Shown here: positions 63,648 through 64,000 of the stretch, piece after piece
Layout: each line of letters starts with the position of its first letter
Numbering within the stretch: position 1 is the first letter of the stretch
Assembly (NCBI RefSeq): GCF_004923315.1
Contig: NZ_CP039650.1
Location: forward strand, 1,501,501-1,565,500
Source: Azospirillum sp. TSA2s
Lineage (GTDB): Bacteria; Pseudomonadota; Alphaproteobacteria; Azospirillales; Azospirillaceae
Reading direction: 5' to 3'
Length of the DNA stretch: 64,000 bases
Translations under genes and position numbers: made by a program
The notes under the pieces: model-generated
What the model saw: the letters and a program-made list of their open reading frames with translations, nothing else
The model's database searches: none
Told to the model about the DNA's origin: nothing

Positions 63648-63795
63648 GCCCTCTCCCGCCCCGGGAGAGGGGAGGGACCCAAGCGAAGCTTGGGAGGGGT
63701 GAGGGGTGGGACAAGGATCGAGAATCCATGTCCACATCGCCCCTCACCCTCCCGCCTGCGGCGGGCCCCTCCCTCTCCCGGGTCGGGAGAGGGGG
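63648..63795. repeat. Intergenic palindromic repeat (type A)
   Basis: CCCTCTCCCGCCCCGGGAG at the left, CTCCCGGGTCGGGAGAGGG at the right, with GGAGGGGTGAGGGG / CCCCTCACCCTCCC arms inside. It lies between convergent genes. A run of eight A residues precedes it. Confidence 0.85.
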
Positions 63796-63813
63796 ATTTT
63801 CAGCGCGTCATCC

Positions 63814-64000
63814 TCACGCCGTAGCCGGACGGGCCAGCGCCGGGGGGATGTCGGTCGGTTCCATCAGCGGGACGGCGACTGTCGGGGCCTTCCAGGTCAG
63901 CGTGTCGAAGGCGCCGCAATGGCCGCACAGGCCGCCCCAGTTGTGGCTGACCGCCCCGCAGGAGCTGCAGGTCCACACCGGATCCTCCGGCGCGTTGGCG
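63814..64000 (-). CDS. C-terminal zinc-ribbon tail of a HemY-like protein, partial
   Basis: Only the last 61 codons are in the window. They hold two Cys pairs, WTCSSCG and CGHCGAF, then FDTLTWKAP and a short Pro/Ala tail. This ending is typical of the long TPR-containing HemY-like proteins of alphaproteobacteria, where a zinc ribbon closes the chain. The rest lies beyond the right edge, so the call is tentative. Confidence 0.55.
   Translation of the reverse strand, partial: ANAPEDPVWTCSSCGAVSHNWGGLCGHCGAFDTLTWKAPTVAVPLMEPTDIPPALARPATA

Noticed and set aside
61635..63737. Minus-strand frame of 700 codons
   Set aside because: It is opposite the beta-helix gene and rich in His/Gln/Arg/Gly; no protein features.

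Overview
The window looks like a core chromosomal segment of a high-GC alphaproteobacterium of the Rhodospirillales, most like Azospirillum or a close relative. The basis is protein content, since no rRNA is present: a cbb3 oxidase operon with FixH/FixI/FixS-type maturation genes, a 4-Cys FNR, a FixJ-like regulator, CIRCE-controlled groESL, an alphaproteobacterial Fur, and a GST-fold protein like the alphaproteobacterial FzlA. I see no tRNA, rRNA, CRISPR array, transposase or integrated prophage.

Layout. 1-7.3 kb: ccoNOQP (ccoN cut by the window edge), then ccoH, ccoI, ccoS and an oxygen-sensing fnr. This is a microaerobic respiration block that lacks ccoG. 7.5-10.0 kb, minus strand: heme A synthase, an isolated phage-type endolysin with a small one-TM protein upstream, and usg. 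10.1-12.3 kb: groESL with a sigma32-like promoter and CIRCE. 12.4-21 kb: an EamA exporter, a FixJ-like protein without its phosphoacceptor, an RsbT/RsbX-like fusion, lipoproteins, an MDR oxidoreductase with a LysR neighbour, and a HerA-type ATPase. 21-28.5 kb: a 23-residue hydrophobic peptide gene, an EAL-CBS-GGDEF protein, a dipeptide-type ABC transporter without a binding protein, and trxB. 28.5-37.5 kb: a large unknown protein, a His-rich PadR regulator with DUF2218, then a sulfur-flavoured run (Rrf2, cysK, MoeB/ThiF, DsrE), then an AhpD-like protein and its ECF41 sigma factor.

37.5-55 kb: a second receiver without a phosphoacceptor, a HAD phosphatase, fur, a CBS-histidine kinase, htpG, a FzlA-like GST, a GNAT, an orphan TAXI receptor, a HupE/UreJ-like protein, imuB, accA, a methyltransferase and aceB. 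55-58.3 kb: a phage-shock module, with pspF divergent from a sigma-54 promoter that drives a new 54-aa gene, pspA, pspB and pspC. 58.5-64 kb: MAPEG, a family 2 glycosyltransferase, a Wzy-like polymerase and a secreted beta-helix protein (a polysaccharide group), ending in the zinc-ribbon tail of a probable HemY-like protein.

GC-rich palindromic repeats of at least three types sit at gene ends throughout (about 23.6, 27.4, 41.4, 43.7, 49.6, 51.3, 53.4, 57.6 and 63.7 kb). The signals most worth following are the self-contained ECF41 promoter/sigma pair, the psp operon with an extra small leading gene, the two receivers without phosphoacceptors, the isolated lysis pair beside a perfect 36-bp palindrome, the 23-aa peptide unit, and the His-rich PadR operator.
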